A program made the translations under genes and the position numbers. A stretch of DNA of 64,000 nt from 34-65-8 sp963529855 (lineage in GTDB: Bacteria > Pseudomonadota > Alphaproteobacteria > Sphingomonadales > Sphingomonadaceae). Shown here one piece after another: positions 44,974 to 51,888 of the stretch (its first letter is position 1; every line of letters starts with the position of its first letter). The stretch is from contig CAURZK010000001.1 in assembly GCA_963529855.1 (NCBI GenBank), positions 558,001 through 622,000 of the forward strand, read 5' to 3'. A model generated the notes under the pieces. It did not search any database. It was not told the DNA's origin and was given only the letters and a program-made list of their open reading frames with translations.

Positions 44974-45849
44974 ATGGACCTTATCGGCCCGACCTCTCAG
45001 ACTTTCATCAGCCAGCGCACGCGGCTGCATTACGTCGACTGGGGCAATCACGATGCCCCGCCGCTGATCCTGCAGCACGGCGGGCGCGACCATTGCCGCA
45101 GCTTCGACTGGGTGGCGGAGGAACTGCGCCGCGACTGGCACGTGATCTGTCCCGACCTGCGCGGCCATGGCGACAGTGACTGGACCAATACCGGCTATTA
45201 CCAGATGAGCGCCTATGTCTATGACCTGGCGCAGTTGATCCATCAGCTGGAACTGGCGCCGGTCACGATCGTCGCGCACTCGCTCGGCGGCAATATCGCG
45301 CTGCGCTACACCGGCCTGTACCCGGACAATGTCCGCCGGCTGGTGGCGATCGAGGGGCTTGGCCCCAGCCCAAAGATCCAGGCGGAAATGGCGAAGAAAC
45401 CCTGGCACGAACATCGTCGCGAGTGGATCGAGAAGAAGCGCGAAGCCTCCGCCCGCCTGCCCAAACGCTACGGAACGTTCACCGATGCGCTTGATCGCAT
45501 GCACGAGGCAAACAGCTATCTGAGCCGCGCGCAGGCCGAACACCTGACCCGCCACGGCGCGATCCGCAACGAAGACGGCACCTGGAGCTGGAAATTCGAT
45601 CCCCACCTCCACGCCTGGCCGCCGGACGACCTGACGAACGCTCAGGTGGAGGAACTGTGGAGCCGGATCACATGCCCCACGCGTCTGATCTACGGTAACG
45701 ACAGCTGGGCATCAAACCCGGTCAAAGATGGGCGCATCGTCCACTTCGGCGAGAGCGTGACCGTCACGGACTACGACCGCGCGGGCCACTGGGTGCACCA
45801 CGACCGGTTCGAGGATTTCGTTACCGAGGTGCGCGACTTCATCGCCTGA
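44974..45849 (+). CDS. Alpha/beta hydrolase
   Basis: This 291-residue alpha/beta-fold hydrolase has oxyanion strand LILQHGGRDHCRSFDWV, PDLRGHGDSDW, the nucleophile elbow VAHSLGGN (Ser) and a late GHWVHHD carrying the likely catalytic His. The start at 44974 follows CAGGGGAAACTG. No signal peptide. It is divergent from the acyl-CoA dehydrogenase; the ester, lactone or thioester it cleaves is unknown. Confidence 0.9.
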   Translation: MDLIGPTSQTFISQRTRLHYVDWGNHDAPPLILQHGGRDHCRSFDWVAEELRRDWHVICPDLRGHGDSDWTNTGYYQMSAYVYDLAQLIHQLELAPVTIVAHSLGGNIALRYTGLYPDNVRRLVAIEGLGPSPKIQAEMAKKPWHEHRREWIEKKREASARLPKRYGTFTDALDRMHEANSYLSRAQAEHLTRHGAIRNEDGTWSWKFDPHLHAWPPDDLTNAQVEELWSRITCPTRLIYGNDSWASNPVKDGRIVHFGESVTVTDYDRAGHWVHHDRFEDFVTEVRDFIA

Positions 45850-45897
45850 GCAGACCCTACCGATCGACTTCGATGGCTGCGGAGCGGTCTGTCAGGC
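45844..45897. terminator. Hairpin between convergent hydrolase and CoA-transferase genes
   Basis: GCCTGAgCAGACC / GGTCTGTCAGGC pairs over 12 bp with one bulged G and a 29-nt loop. It covers the ends of both convergent genes. No T-run follows, so it is only a candidate bidirectional terminator. Confidence 0.35.
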
Positions 45898-47040
45898 AAT
45901 CGTCCGGGCGGCGCGCAAGGCCGCGATTTCACCGTCGTCCATACCGAGCGTTGCAAGCACCTCATCGCTGTGGTCCCCCGGCATCGGCGCGGGCTTTGGC
46001 GAAGGCGTTACAGTGGCCGAATAACGCGGTGCGGGCGCAGGCTGGATGCTGTCGCCGACCTCCACGAACGTGCCTCGAGCCGCGTTGTGCGGATGCGCGA
46101 TTGCCTCGCTCATGGTCAGCACCGGCGCGTAGCAGACGTCGGTATGCTCCATCGCCTCGTCCCATTCGGCGCGGGTCCTCGTCCTGAACAGCGCTGCCAG
46201 CTTGTCCTTCAGCGCGCTCCATTTGGCGCGGTCATGCTGGGCATCGAACTCGGCGTCACTCTCCAGCCCGGCAATCCGCCGCAACTCGGCATAGAATTGC
46301 GGCTCGATACTGCCGATGCTGACGAACTTGCCATCCGCCGTTTCGTAGGTGTCGTAAAAGTGCGCGCCTGTATCGAGCATGTTGGTACCAAGATCCTCCG
46401 ACCACACGCCCATGTTCTTCATGCCGTGGATCATGCCCATCAGAACGGCGGTGCCATCGGTCATGGCGCAGTCGATTACCTGACCGTCTCCGCCGCGGGC
46501 GACGTTCAACAGGGCGGCGACCATGCCGAAGGCGAGCATCATCCCGCCGCCGCCGAAATCGCCGACCATGTTGATCGGCGGCGTGGGTTTTTCCCCCGCG
46601 CGGCCGAAATGGGCAAGCGCGCCGGCCAGCGCGATGTAGTTGATGTCGTGCCCGGCATAGGGCGCGTAAGGACCGGTTTGGCCCCAACCGGTCATTCTCC
46701 CATAGACAAGCTTCGGGTTGTCCTTGAGCAGTTCCTCGGGCCCCAGCCCCAGCCGCTCCATCACGCCGGGCCGGAACCCCTCGATGATCCCGTCCGCGCT
46801 CGCGCACAGCTTGCGCGCCAGCGCCACGCCTTCCGCGCTCTTGAGGTCGATGGCGATCGACTTGCGCCCGCGCGCCAGCACGTCGCGGGTGGTGATGGGC
46901 ATCGAGCCGCCCCGCCCCCCGCTCGCGCGATCGATCCGGATCACCTCGGCGCCGTGGTCTGCCAGCATCATTCCGCAGAAAGGACCCGGGCCGATCCCGG
47001 CAAATTCGATGATCCTGAGGCCGGAGAGCGGCCCCGCCAT
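45892..47040 (-). CDS. CaiB/BaiF-family (class III) CoA-transferase
   Basis: This 382-residue protein starts MAGPLSGLRIIEFAGIGPGPFCGMMLADHGAEVIRIDR, the family's first block, and has DLKSAEGVALARKL, GFRPGVMERLGLGPEEL and CAMTDGTAVL, where the conserved Asp that forms the acyl-anhydride lies. A close relative group is alpha-methylacyl-CoA racemase, which shares the fold, so either CoA transfer or racemisation of 2-methylacyl-CoA is possible. It directly abuts the enoyl-CoA hydratase gene with no gap. Confidence 0.9.
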   Translation of the reverse strand: MAGPLSGLRIIEFAGIGPGPFCGMMLADHGAEVIRIDRASGGRGGSMPITTRDVLARGRKSIAIDLKSAEGVALARKLCASADGIIEGFRPGVMERLGLGPEELLKDNPKLVYGRMTGWGQTGPYAPYAGHDINYIALAGALAHFGRAGEKPTPPINMVGDFGGGGMMLAFGMVAALLNVARGGDGQVIDCAMTDGTAVLMGMIHGMKNMGVWSEDLGTNMLDTGAHFYDTYETADGKFVSIGSIEPQFYAELRRIAGLESDAEFDAQHDRAKWSALKDKLAALFRTRTRAEWDEAMEHTDVCYAPVLTMSEAIAHPHNAARGTFVEVGDSIQPAPAPRYSATVTPSPKPAPMPGDHSDEVLATLGMDDGEIAALRAARTIA

Positions 47041-47817
47041 CTACTTGCCTTTCCAGTTCGGCTTGCGCTTCTCGGCAAAGGCGAGCGAGCCTTCGCGCGC
47101 GTCCTCGCTCATGAAGACCTGCGGGATCAGAGCGGCCTGCTTGGTCCACATCTCGTCCTTGCTCCAGCCGCGCGATTCGATCACGATCTGCTTCGAAACC
47201 CGCACCGCAATCGGGCCATTGGCGGTGATCGCATTGGCGAGTTCGATCGCGGCATCGAGCACCGGCCCATCGGTGACCCGGTTGACGAGGCCCAGCTCAT
47301 AAGCCCGCGCCGTGTCGATGAAATCACCGGTCAGCGCCAGTTCCATCGCGATCTTCGGCGGGATCATCTCGGGCAATTTCATCAGCCCGCCCGCCGCTGC
47401 CGCCAGCCCGCGCTTCGCTTCGGGAATTCCGAACTTGGCATCGCGGTGAGCGACGATCAGGTCGCAGCTGATCATCAGCTCCATCCCGCCGGCCAGCGCA
47501 TAGCCCTCGACCGCGGCGATCAGCGGCTTGATCGGCCCCTTCTCGGTAATGCCACCAAAGCCGCGCCCTTCGATGCTGGGCCGCTCGCCGCGCAGGAAAC
47601 CCTTGAGGTCCATGCCCGAACAGAAGGTGCCACCCGCCCCGGTCAGGATCGCGACGCGCAGGTCGTCGTCCGCATCGAGCCGGTCCATTGCCGCCGCGAT
47701 CCCTTCGGCTGCTGCCTGGTTCATCGCGTTCTTGGCTTCGGGCCGGTTGATGGTGACGATCAGGATGCCGTCCCTTACTTCGGTCAGGACCTGCTCGGTC
47801 GCGGCTGCTTCGCTCAT
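47041..47817 (-). CDS. Enoyl-CoA hydratase/isomerase
   Basis: This 258-residue crotonase-fold protein has oxyanion-hole motifs GGTFCSGMDLKGF (about 65-77) and VEGYALAGGMELMISCDLIVA (about 107-127), followed by FGIPEAKRGLAAAAGGLMKLP. Typical length. It hydrates 2-enoyl-CoA to 3-hydroxyacyl-CoA or catalyses a related reaction. It is the first gene of a two-gene leftward operon with the CoA-transferase and is divergent from a thiolase. Confidence 0.93.
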   Translation of the reverse strand: MSEAAATEQVLTEVRDGILIVTINRPEAKNAMNQAAAEGIAAAMDRLDADDDLRVAILTGAGGTFCSGMDLKGFLRGERPSIEGRGFGGITEKGPIKPLIAAVEGYALAGGMELMISCDLIVAHRDAKFGIPEAKRGLAAAAGGLMKLPEMIPPKIAMELALTGDFIDTARAYELGLVNRVTDGPVLDAAIELANAITANGPIAVRVSKQIVIESRGWSKDEMWTKQAALIPQVFMSEDAREGSLAFAEKRKPNWKGK

Positions 47818-47872
47818 CGCATCGCACTCCCATTGCGGATTGAAACTTTCCTTGCCCCTGTGCTGGCCGCGC

Positions 47873-47888
47873 TTTACCTAAACGTCAA
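47873..47888. promoter_or_regulatory. TTTACCTAAACGTCAA element in the hydratase/thiolase promoter
   Basis: An imperfect inverted element in the 97-bp divergent promoter, similar to the TTTACGTCA element at 44952. It loosely resembles MerR-type (LiuR) operators of branched-chain acyl-CoA pathways. Identity of the regulator is a guess. Confidence 0.22.
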
Positions 47889-47914
47889 CCGCAAAGCCGT
47901 GAGAGGATCGATTC

Positions 47915-49183
47915 ATGCCTGAAGCCTACATCATCGACGCCGTGCGCACGCCCCGCGGGATCGGCAAGCAGGGTAAGGGCAAGCTGGCCGACCGCCATCC
48001 GCAACATCTTGCCGCGACCGTGCTAAAGGCGATCAAGGATCGTAACAGTATCGATACAAGGTCGGTGGACGATGTCATCTGGTCGGTTTCGACCCAGGAC
48101 GGCCTCCAGGGCGGCGATATGGGGCGCATGGCGGCGCTCGATGCGGGCTACGACATTACCAGTTCCGGCATGACGCTCGACCGGTTTTGCGGAGGCGGCA
48201 TCACCTCGGTCAACCTCGCCGCGGCACAGGTCATGAGCGGGATGGCCGATTGCGTGGTCGCTGGAGGCACTGAAATGATGAGCCTGACTGCGCAGATGAC
48301 GCGCGACAAGATGCAAGCCGGCATCAAGCCACCGATGATGGGCAGCTACAACGATCGCCTTGCACAGGTACACCCGCAAAGCCATCAGGGCATTTGCGGC
48401 GATGCCATCGCCACAATGGAAGGGTTCACTCGCGAGGAACTGGACGAAGTCGGCTATCGCAGCCAGCAACGCGCGGCCGAGGCCATGCGCGAAGGGCGCT
48501 TTGCCAAGTCACTGATTCCCGTGACGGACGACGACGGCAATGTCCTGCTCGATCACGACGAATACGCCCGGCCCGACACGACACGCGAAGGTCTCGCCCA
48601 GCTGGAACCCGCTTTCACCAAGATCGCCGACGTGCCGCTCGATGAAAAGGGCACGACGTTTCGCAAGCTGGTGAACCAGAAATACCCTGACCTGGAAATC
48701 AAGAACTTCCACCATGCGGGCAATTCTTCGGGCGTCGTCGATGGCGCAGCTGCGGTGCTGATGACGAGCGCCGATTATGCCCGGAAAAACAATCTCAAAC
48801 CGCGCGCCCGGATCGTTGCCACGGCCAACATGGGTGACGATCCCACTTTGATGCTCAACGCCCCCGTTCCGGCTGCGCGCAAGGTGCTGGATAAGGCTGG
48901 CTTGACTATCGAAGACATCGACCTGTTCGAAATCAACGAGGCTTTCGCAGTGGTCGCCGCCAAGTTCGTTCGCGACCTCGGGCTCGACTGGGACAAGGTC
49001 AACGTCAACGGCGGCTCGATCGCGATGGGTCATCCGATCGGGGCCACAGGCTCGATCCTGATCGGAACCATCGTCGACGAACTGGAACGGCGCGGTGCCC
49101 GCTACGGCCTCGTCACCATGTGTGCCGCAGGCGGCATGGCGCCCGCGATCATCGTCGAGCGAGTGGACGACTTCGTGGACTAG
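47915..49183 (+). CDS. Thiolase (acetyl-CoA C-acyltransferase)
   Basis: This 422-residue thiolase has the acyl-accepting Cys92 (LDRFCGGGITSVN), EINEAFAVVAAKF, His373 (MGHPIGATG) and the second catalytic Cys403 (TMCAAGGMA). All four catalytic blocks are present, so it should be active. It is the last step of beta-oxidation or a degradative/biosynthetic acetyl-CoA exchange. The ATG follows GAGAGGAT. Its 3' end overlaps the convergent MaoC gene by 4 bp. Confidence 0.95.
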   Translation: MPEAYIIDAVRTPRGIGKQGKGKLADRHPQHLAATVLKAIKDRNSIDTRSVDDVIWSVSTQDGLQGGDMGRMAALDAGYDITSSGMTLDRFCGGGITSVNLAAAQVMSGMADCVVAGGTEMMSLTAQMTRDKMQAGIKPPMMGSYNDRLAQVHPQSHQGICGDAIATMEGFTREELDEVGYRSQQRAAEAMREGRFAKSLIPVTDDDGNVLLDHDEYARPDTTREGLAQLEPAFTKIADVPLDEKGTTFRKLVNQKYPDLEIKNFHHAGNSSGVVDGAAAVLMTSADYARKNNLKPRARIVATANMGDDPTLMLNAPVPAARKVLDKAGLTIEDIDLFEINEAFAVVAAKFVRDLGLDWDKVNVNGGSIAMGHPIGATGSILIGTIVDELERRGARYGLVTMCAAGGMAPAIIVERVDDFVD

Positions 49184-49635
49184 GTCGCCGGCTTCTTGTG
49201 CTGCAGGCCGCTGCGCTTGCAGCTGGCCACCAGCACACCGTCCTGATTGTAGGCACGGTGGATGAAAGTCACGATCCCGGCATTGGGGCGCGACCTGCTT
49301 TCCCGCAGTTCCACCACCTCGGTCTCGATCCGCAGGGTGTCTCCGATGAAAACCGGTGCGGGAAATCGAACCTCGTCCCAGCCCAGGTTCGCGATTGCAG
49401 TTCCCAGCGTGGTGTCTGCGACCGACACACCGACCATCAGCCCGAGCGTGAACGTGGAGTTCACCAGCACCCGGCCGTAATCGCTGGATTTCATATACTC
49501 GGCATCAAGGTGAAGCTGCGCCGGGTTGTGTGTCAGGGTCGAGAATAGCAGGTTGTCCGTTTCGGTGACCGTACGCCGTATCGCGTGATCGAAGGTCTGC
49601 CCGACCGATAGCTCGTCGAACCAGATGCCGGGCAT
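49180..49635 (-). CDS. MaoC-family acyl-CoA hydratase
   Basis: This 151-residue hot-dog-fold protein has the MaoC motif THNPAQLHLDAEY (about 35-47) with the conserved Asn-Pro and His, and VRFPAPVFIGDTLR. It belongs to the small MaoC group related to mesaconyl-CoA / 2-methyl-3-hydroxyacyl-CoA dehydratases. With a thiolase, a CoA-transferase and an acyl-CoA dehydrogenase nearby, it probably hydrates a branched or dicarboxylic enoyl-CoA. Confidence 0.88.
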   Translation of the reverse strand: MPGIWFDELSVGQTFDHAIRRTVTETDNLLFSTLTHNPAQLHLDAEYMKSSDYGRVLVNSTFTLGLMVGVSVADTTLGTAIANLGWDEVRFPAPVFIGDTLRIETEVVELRESRSRPNAGIVTFIHRAYNQDGVLVASCKRSGLQHKKPAT

Positions 49636-49700
49636 GTCCTATCTCCTGAAAGCTTCTCGCCCGCAGCCGTTAGCCGAGGCGGCAACGGCGCGCCACCCGT

Positions 49701-50105
49701 TCACCGCGAAGCTGGCAGCAATCCCGCCAAGGCGAGTGCGGAGCGCACCGCGCCGACCGCTTCGGCCAGCCGCGCACAATGACCCGGTCCGACCAACCAG
49801 TCGTAGTGCGCGCCGGTTGACCCGTCGAGAAACGCCGCAAGCAGCACCGCTTCGCCCTCACTCACCGTCTGCTGGCATGGACACCCGAAGCACAGCTGGC
49901 TGCGTCCATGAACCGCCAGCGTCCCCATGATGAAATGAAATGGCTCCAATGCGCCGATCAGGCGGTGGGCAAGCAGGCGCGGCATGATTGCATCGACCGG
50001 GCACCGTCGCCGCGATGCAGCGGCCACCCAATCGCGCATCGCCAGTACCAGCAGCCGGGGCGCTTCGCCCGCGCTTGCTACCGGACGATCGATATAGCGA
50101 TACAT
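49701..50105 (-). CDS. Small Cys-containing protein of unknown function
   Basis: This 134-residue protein (MYRYIDRPVASAGEAPRLLVLAMRDWVAAA...) starts at an ATG preceded by GGAGGAG. It has cysteines in RRRCPVD, LCFGCPCQQ and PGHCARL, which could bind metal, and is otherwise helical. No signal peptide or family is recognised. A Fur-box-like palindrome lies 61-77 bp before the start, so an iron-related role is suggested. It precedes the MaoC gene on the same strand by 65 bp. Confidence 0.7.
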   Translation of the reverse strand: MYRYIDRPVASAGEAPRLLVLAMRDWVAAASRRRCPVDAIMPRLLAHRLIGALEPFHFIMGTLAVHGRSQLCFGCPCQQTVSEGEAVLLAAFLDGSTGAHYDWLVGPGHCARLAEAVGAVRSALALAGLLPASR

Positions 50106-50165
50106 CGGCGCTCCTCCAAAGCCATTGCGTAGCCTCACAATGGCTCCAGATCGCCTTTATTGCAA

Positions 50166-50182
50166 TTGCGAATTATTCGCAA
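50166..50182. promoter_or_regulatory. Fur-box-like palindrome
   Basis: TTGCGAAT-T-ATTCGCAA is a perfect 8-1-8 inverted repeat in the gap between halogenase 3 (ends 50205) and the Cys-rich protein. Length, symmetry and the GCGAAT/ATTCGC arms resemble Fur boxes of Proteobacteria. Confidence 0.5.
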
Positions 50183-50204
50183 ATGGTGAGCTGCGGTCGA
50201 TTGG

Positions 50205-51710
50205 TCACGCCGCCACGGGGCAGTAGCGGGCCAAGTATTCCCGGTGTTCAGGCATGTTCTGGACGAGATAGCGCACTGATGCCTCGATCTGATCAAATTC
50301 CTTCTTGAGCGAAGCCGGCTCCAGCGCGTCCGCCATGGCATTGTGGCCCGTCATCGTGATGCCCTGCCCCATCATCACCGCAAGCCAGCTGGTCTCGGTG
50401 AACAATTCGTCATCCTCACGGAAAATCTGCCCGTTGGTACGGAACAGCTCGATCTTTTCGGCTAGGGAATCGGGCACAGCCATCGTGCGGCAGTGGTTCC
50501 AGAACGGCGTATCGTCGCGCTGGGTCGCCTTGTAATGCAGGATCAGAAAATCGCGGATCCGATCGTATTCCTTGCCTGTCAGCCGGTTGAACGCATCTTC
50601 CTGTGCCTGCGTGACCCCGTCGAGCGACAGCAGCGAAATCAGCTTGTTGATGCCGGTGTTGATCAGGTGGATCGAGGTCGATTCAAGCGGCTCCATGAAG
50701 CCTGCTGCCAACCCGAGCGCCACCACGTTGCGATTCCAGAACTTGCGCCGCCGCCCCGTCACGAAGCGGAGGAAATTGGGGTCGGCAGCGGGTTTTCCGG
50801 CAAGATTGCCGAGTAGAATGTCGAGCGCCTCATCGTCCGCCATGAATTCGCTGCAATAGACATGGCCATTGCCATTGCGCAGTTGCAGCGGCACCTGCCA
50901 CTGCCAGCCAGCGCCGTGCGCGGTCGCGCGAGTATAGGGGAGCGGCGGGCTGCCGTCTTCACGTTCGCACGGCAGAGCAACTGCCCGGTTGCACGGCAGG
51001 AAATTGGACCAGTCGTCGTACCCGGTTTCCAGCGCCTGTTCGATCAACAGCCCGCGAAAGCCGGAGCAATCGACGAACAGGTCTCCGGGTACCACGCTGC
51101 CATCATCCATGGTGACGGACGTGACGTGCCCGTTCTCAGGCGCCAGGGTCGCGTCGACCACCTTACCTTCGCGCCGCACGACGCCCCGCTTTTCGGCATA
51201 GTCGCGCAGGAAGCGGGCGTAACGGGTGGCATCGATGTGATAGGCGTAGTTGACCGGCGGCAAATCGTCGCGGCCATGATCCTCGGTGCGCATGAACCGG
51301 CCGAAGTGCGCCGCCATCGTCTCGACATTGAACACCTGGATCGGCCGGCGATCGCCGCTCTGCCGGAAGCGGTGCCAGACGTGATGGAAGGACACGCCTT
51401 CGAACTGGTAGCCGTAATTGCCAAACGGGTGGATATAACTGTCGCCCAGTTTGCCCCAGTTCACGAACTGGATGCCCAGTTTGAACGTGCCCTGCACCGC
51501 GGCGAGCATTTCGGCCTCGTCGATTTCGAGCAGGCGGTTGAAATCGACGAATGGGGGGATGGTCGCCTCGCCCACCCCGACCGTGCCGATCAATTCCGAT
51601 TCGATCAGGGTAATGTCGACCGGCCGGCCTTTCTTGAGGCGCGACAATGCCGCCGCTGCCATCCAGCCGGCAGTACCCCCGCCGACGATCACGATTCGCT
51701 CGATTGCCAT
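50205..51710 (-). CDS. Flavin-dependent tryptophan-halogenase-like protein (halogenase 3)
   Basis: This 501-residue protein has FAD motif GGGTAGW at 10-16, Lys77 (TFKLGI), the tryptophan motif as WQWQVP at 269-274 (Val in place of Ile) and Glu343 (EPLESTSIH). It resembles halogenase 1 along its whole length. No signal peptide. It is divergent from a TonB receptor; two near-palindromic operators 22 bp apart lie in the shared promoter, so both genes are likely induced together. Confidence 0.89.
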   Translation of the reverse strand: MAIERIVIVGGGTAGWMAAAALSRLKKGRPVDITLIESELIGTVGVGEATIPPFVDFNRLLEIDEAEMLAAVQGTFKLGIQFVNWGKLGDSYIHPFGNYGYQFEGVSFHHVWHRFRQSGDRRPIQVFNVETMAAHFGRFMRTEDHGRDDLPPVNYAYHIDATRYARFLRDYAEKRGVVRREGKVVDATLAPENGHVTSVTMDDGSVVPGDLFVDCSGFRGLLIEQALETGYDDWSNFLPCNRAVALPCEREDGSPPLPYTRATAHGAGWQWQVPLQLRNGNGHVYCSEFMADDEALDILLGNLAGKPAADPNFLRFVTGRRRKFWNRNVVALGLAAGFMEPLESTSIHLINTGINKLISLLSLDGVTQAQEDAFNRLTGKEYDRIRDFLILHYKATQRDDTPFWNHCRTMAVPDSLAEKIELFRTNGQIFREDDELFTETSWLAVMMGQGITMTGHNAMADALEPASLKKEFDQIEASVRYLVQNMPEHREYLARYCPVAA

Positions 51711-51796
51711 GCCGCTTGCCCCGTCCTCTCGTCACGCCCGAAGGGCCGTCATCGCGGCCTTAAGTGTGGCAACGATCTAACACCGGACAGCGAAAT

Positions 51797-51810
51797 TGTG
51801 AACGTTCATT
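51797..51810. promoter_or_regulatory. LacI-type operator 1 in the halogenase 3 / TonB-receptor promoter
   Basis: TGTGAACGTTCATT is a near-perfect palindrome centred on AACGTT, in the divergent promoter. Its centre is 22 bp from that of operator 2, placing both on the same DNA face. Confidence 0.55.
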
Positions 51811-51817
51811 TTCCCGC

Positions 51818-51833
51818 TTGTGAACGCTCACAA
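51818..51833. promoter_or_regulatory. LacI-type operator 2 in the halogenase 3 / TonB-receptor promoter
   Basis: TTGTGAACGCTCACAA is a 16-bp palindrome with one central mismatch pair, 55 bp before the receptor GTG. It shares TGTGAACG with operator 1. Confidence 0.58.
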
Positions 51834-51888
51834 AGACACGTAAATGACAATGGAACATATTTCAGAGTTATCTCAGGGAGGGGTTTCT

